Shown one piece after another: positions 17,182 to 17,865 of a stretch of 17,865 nt of DNA. The notes under the pieces are model-generated. The model saw nothing but the letters and a program-made list of their open reading frames with translations. It did no database searches and was not told where the DNA came from. Each line of letters begins with the position of its first letter. Within the stretch, counting starts at the first letter, position 1. The translations under genes were made by a program, and so were the position numbers. The stretch comes from Candidatus Aenigmatarchaeota archaeon (GTDB lineage: Archaea; Aenigmatarchaeota; Aenigmatarchaeia; QMZP01; JAUXAV01): NCBI GenBank assembly GCA_030619735.1, contig JAUXAV010000011.1, forward strand, positions 1-17,865, in the 5' to 3' direction.

Positions 17182-17356
17182 CCGAGTAACTACCACGAAC
17201 AGGATTTGTAGCAATCTGGTGGGTGCGGGCATCTTGCTGCCATCAGAGCTTGACCGCTATAAAGCGGTCTTACAAACCTATGACCCGATGACACTGGTCA
17301 GGGTGATGATAGTAAGTTGGCAGCTCAGGGAAGCCCACGAAGAAGCTCAACACTAG
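17126..17356 (+). CDS. Small helical hypothetical protein (76 aa)
   Basis: ATG 17126 follows GGGAAGGAGAC by about eight bases; the frame opens earlier at a TTG (17102) but that lacks a ribosome site. The product reads MEQQSSKDEQKDWAEVRLDR, then TNRICSNLVGAGILLPSELD, then a helical end (YDPMTLVRVMIVSWQLREAH). It is mostly helical and acidic at the N-terminus. No family is recognised. It follows the lipoprotein cassette and precedes a hairpin and the zinc-ribbon gene. Confidence 0.55.
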   Translation: MEQQSSKDEQKDWAEVRLDRVTTTNRICSNLVGAGILLPSELDRYKAVLQTYDPMTLVRVMIVSWQLREAHEEAQH

Positions 17357-17397
17357 ATATAGTGGTGTCGGGAGCTGCGGTGACCACCATATATTGT
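17357..17397 (+). promoter_or_regulatory. Imperfect hairpin between small genes
   Basis: ATATAGTGGTG pairs imperfectly with GACCACCATATAT around a GC-rich centre. No T-run follows. It may shape the mRNA between the 76-aa and zinc-ribbon genes. Confidence 0.3.
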
Positions 17398-17418
17398 GTA
17401 TAAGGGGGGTAAATGATT

Positions 17419-17625
17419 ATGAGCGAGCTTGAGAGGGTAACGGAGCAAGAAAATGAGACTATTAAACAAGGAAAGTGTCCAGACTGCGGGGGTGAGCTAT
17501 ACATCACGGCTAGAGGTGGTTTAGCTCTTAATGTAGCCTGTGATTGTGGGGCAAAGTTCTGGGTAGCTTATCCCTTCACGGCTGAACGAATAGCGAAGGG
17601 GGTTAATTACGCCAAGGCTGACTAA
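17419..17625 (+). CDS. Zinc-ribbon protein (68 aa)
   Basis: Starts are possible at ATG 17413 and ATG 17419; the second has the better distance from AAGGGGGG. The product begins MSELERVTEQENETIKQGK and holds CPDCGGELYITARGG followed by ACDCGAKFWVAYPF, that is C-x2-C ... C-x-C, a common zinc ribbon of about 35 residues. The C-terminus is short and polar. A role in nucleic-acid or protein binding is the family expectation. It overlaps or abuts the next frame, whose start is unclear. Confidence 0.65.
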   Translation: MSELERVTEQENETIKQGKCPDCGGELYITARGGLALNVACDCGAKFWVAYPFTAERIAKGVNYAKAD

Positions 17626-17851
17626 AGAGAACTGGAAGGCTTGGGACGAAGAAAAGAAGCGGTTTGCCAAGCGGGAGACAGAGGGTTTCGCTGCGGACCT
17701 CAAAGCCCTAGAGCAGCACATAGTCAAGCTACGGGAAGTCGCTCCGAAAGACAAGGCAGGTTGGCCTCATAATACTGCCCTGGCCTACCTCAACCAGCTT
17801 CAAATGAGGCTGGACAGTATTAAAAGCTATGTCACCGGGGCAACCACTTAA
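17618..17851 (+). CDS. Helical protein whose 3' end is the 47-bp repeat (77 aa)
   Basis: The frame is open from after TAG 17591 to TAA 17849. No ATG, GTG or TTG precedes the natural-looking TKENWKAWDEEKKRFAKRE; the candidates are CTG 17618 and ATT 17606, the latter right after AAGGGGG. The start is therefore uncertain, and a frameshift from the zinc-ribbon gene is another possibility. The product is helical, with LKALEQHIVKLREVAPKD and ending ALAYLNQLQMRLDSIKSYV. The last part is encoded by the repeat shared with 1674-1720. The LTKE opening resembles that of the 34-aa membrane peptide (12 identical bases, CTGACTAAAGAG). No family is recognised. Confidence 0.5.
   Translation: MTKENWKAWDEEKKRFAKRETEGFAADLKALEQHIVKLREVAPKDKAGWPHNTALAYLNQLQMRLDSIKSYVTGATT
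17786..17832 (+). repeat. 47-bp direct repeat, right copy (candidate attR)
   Basis: Identical over 47 bases to 1674-1720 and in the same orientation. It forms the 3' end of the 77-aa gene. Confidence 0.85.
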
Positions 17852-17865
17852 AACCAGACACTCTG

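Noticed and set aside
1..17865. Window as a complete circular genome
   Set aside because: Joining the ends gives only a short continuation of the left gene (ending after about 12 residues) and there is no terminal overlap, so circularity cannot be supported.
1..17865. CRISPR array, rRNA or tRNA genes, and insertion sequences
   Set aside because: I saw no regularly spaced identical repeats of CRISPR type, no rRNA-like sequence, no foldable tRNA and no transposase.
1..17865. Element-wide recoding of TAG as a sense codon
   Set aside because: Several genes end in TAG followed quickly by further stops or non-coding sequence (978, 2317, 14285, 15698, 17126), so general recoding is unlikely despite three suggestive in-frame cases.

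Overview
The window looks like a virus or provirus, or another virus-like mobile element, from a bacterial host. Genes are densely packed, mostly small, and often coupled by ATGA or TAATG overlaps. They carry bacterial Shine-Dalgarno (SD) sites of the GGAGG and GGGGGTGA type, and several promoters are close to the sigma-70 consensus. Most products match no family I recognise. A Chloroflexota-type host is a guess from the general look of the lipoprotein and the hypothetical proteins; nothing here proves it.

Layout. (1) Positions 1-1620 hold a leftward Spo11/topoisomerase VI A-like gene cut by the window edge, a leftward helical protein, and a rightward cluster of tiny genes: a ribbon-helix-helix (RHH) regulator, a helical peptide, a zinc-ribbon protein and two single-span membrane peptides. 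Six copies of an ATAGTGTTAACACTAT-like palindrome are spread through this region. (2) Positions 1620-2300 hold a 47-bp repeat copy, an inverted repeat, three spaced 12-bp repeats and an 18-bp perfect palindrome. They lead into a tiny Cys protein and a minimal tyrosine recombinase (2317-2913). (3) Positions 3066-13853 form one long leftward operon. It encodes a zinc-ribbon protein, two helical proteins, a DUF2958 protein, a JAMM/JAB peptidase, an HExxH peptidase, small basic proteins, membrane proteins, a 315-aa candidate double jelly-roll major capsid protein, several beta-rich or spike-like proteins, a transglutaminase-like Cys peptidase, a two-span membrane protein and an InlB-repeat surface protein. 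I see no terminase, portal, tape measure or packaging ATPase, so a tailless, membrane-containing virion is the best reading. The operon starts at a strong promoter overlapped by a 28-bp dyad. (4) Positions 14066-17851 run rightward: a second RHH regulator, a winged-helix (replication-initiator-like) protein, small Cys-rich and repeat proteins, a collagen-like lipoprotein with a terpenoid-cyclase-like toroid, and small zinc-ribbon and helical proteins.

Three large-scale signals stand out. A 47-bp perfect direct repeat (1674-1720 and 17786-17832) bounds a 16.1-kb unit with the recombinase near one end, a plausible tailless provirus size. A 24-bp perfect inverted repeat (15651-15674 and 17069-17092) encloses the collagen-like lipoprotein gene, suggesting an invertible, phase-variable surface cassette that the FimB-sized recombinase might flip. 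An inverted repeat just after the candidate capsid gene puts that gene's stop codon and the next gene's start codon in opposite arms of one hairpin with the SD in the loop, a design for translational coupling.

All family calls come from motif recognition by eye, without searches. The capsid call, the att-site reading and the inversion reading are hypotheses.
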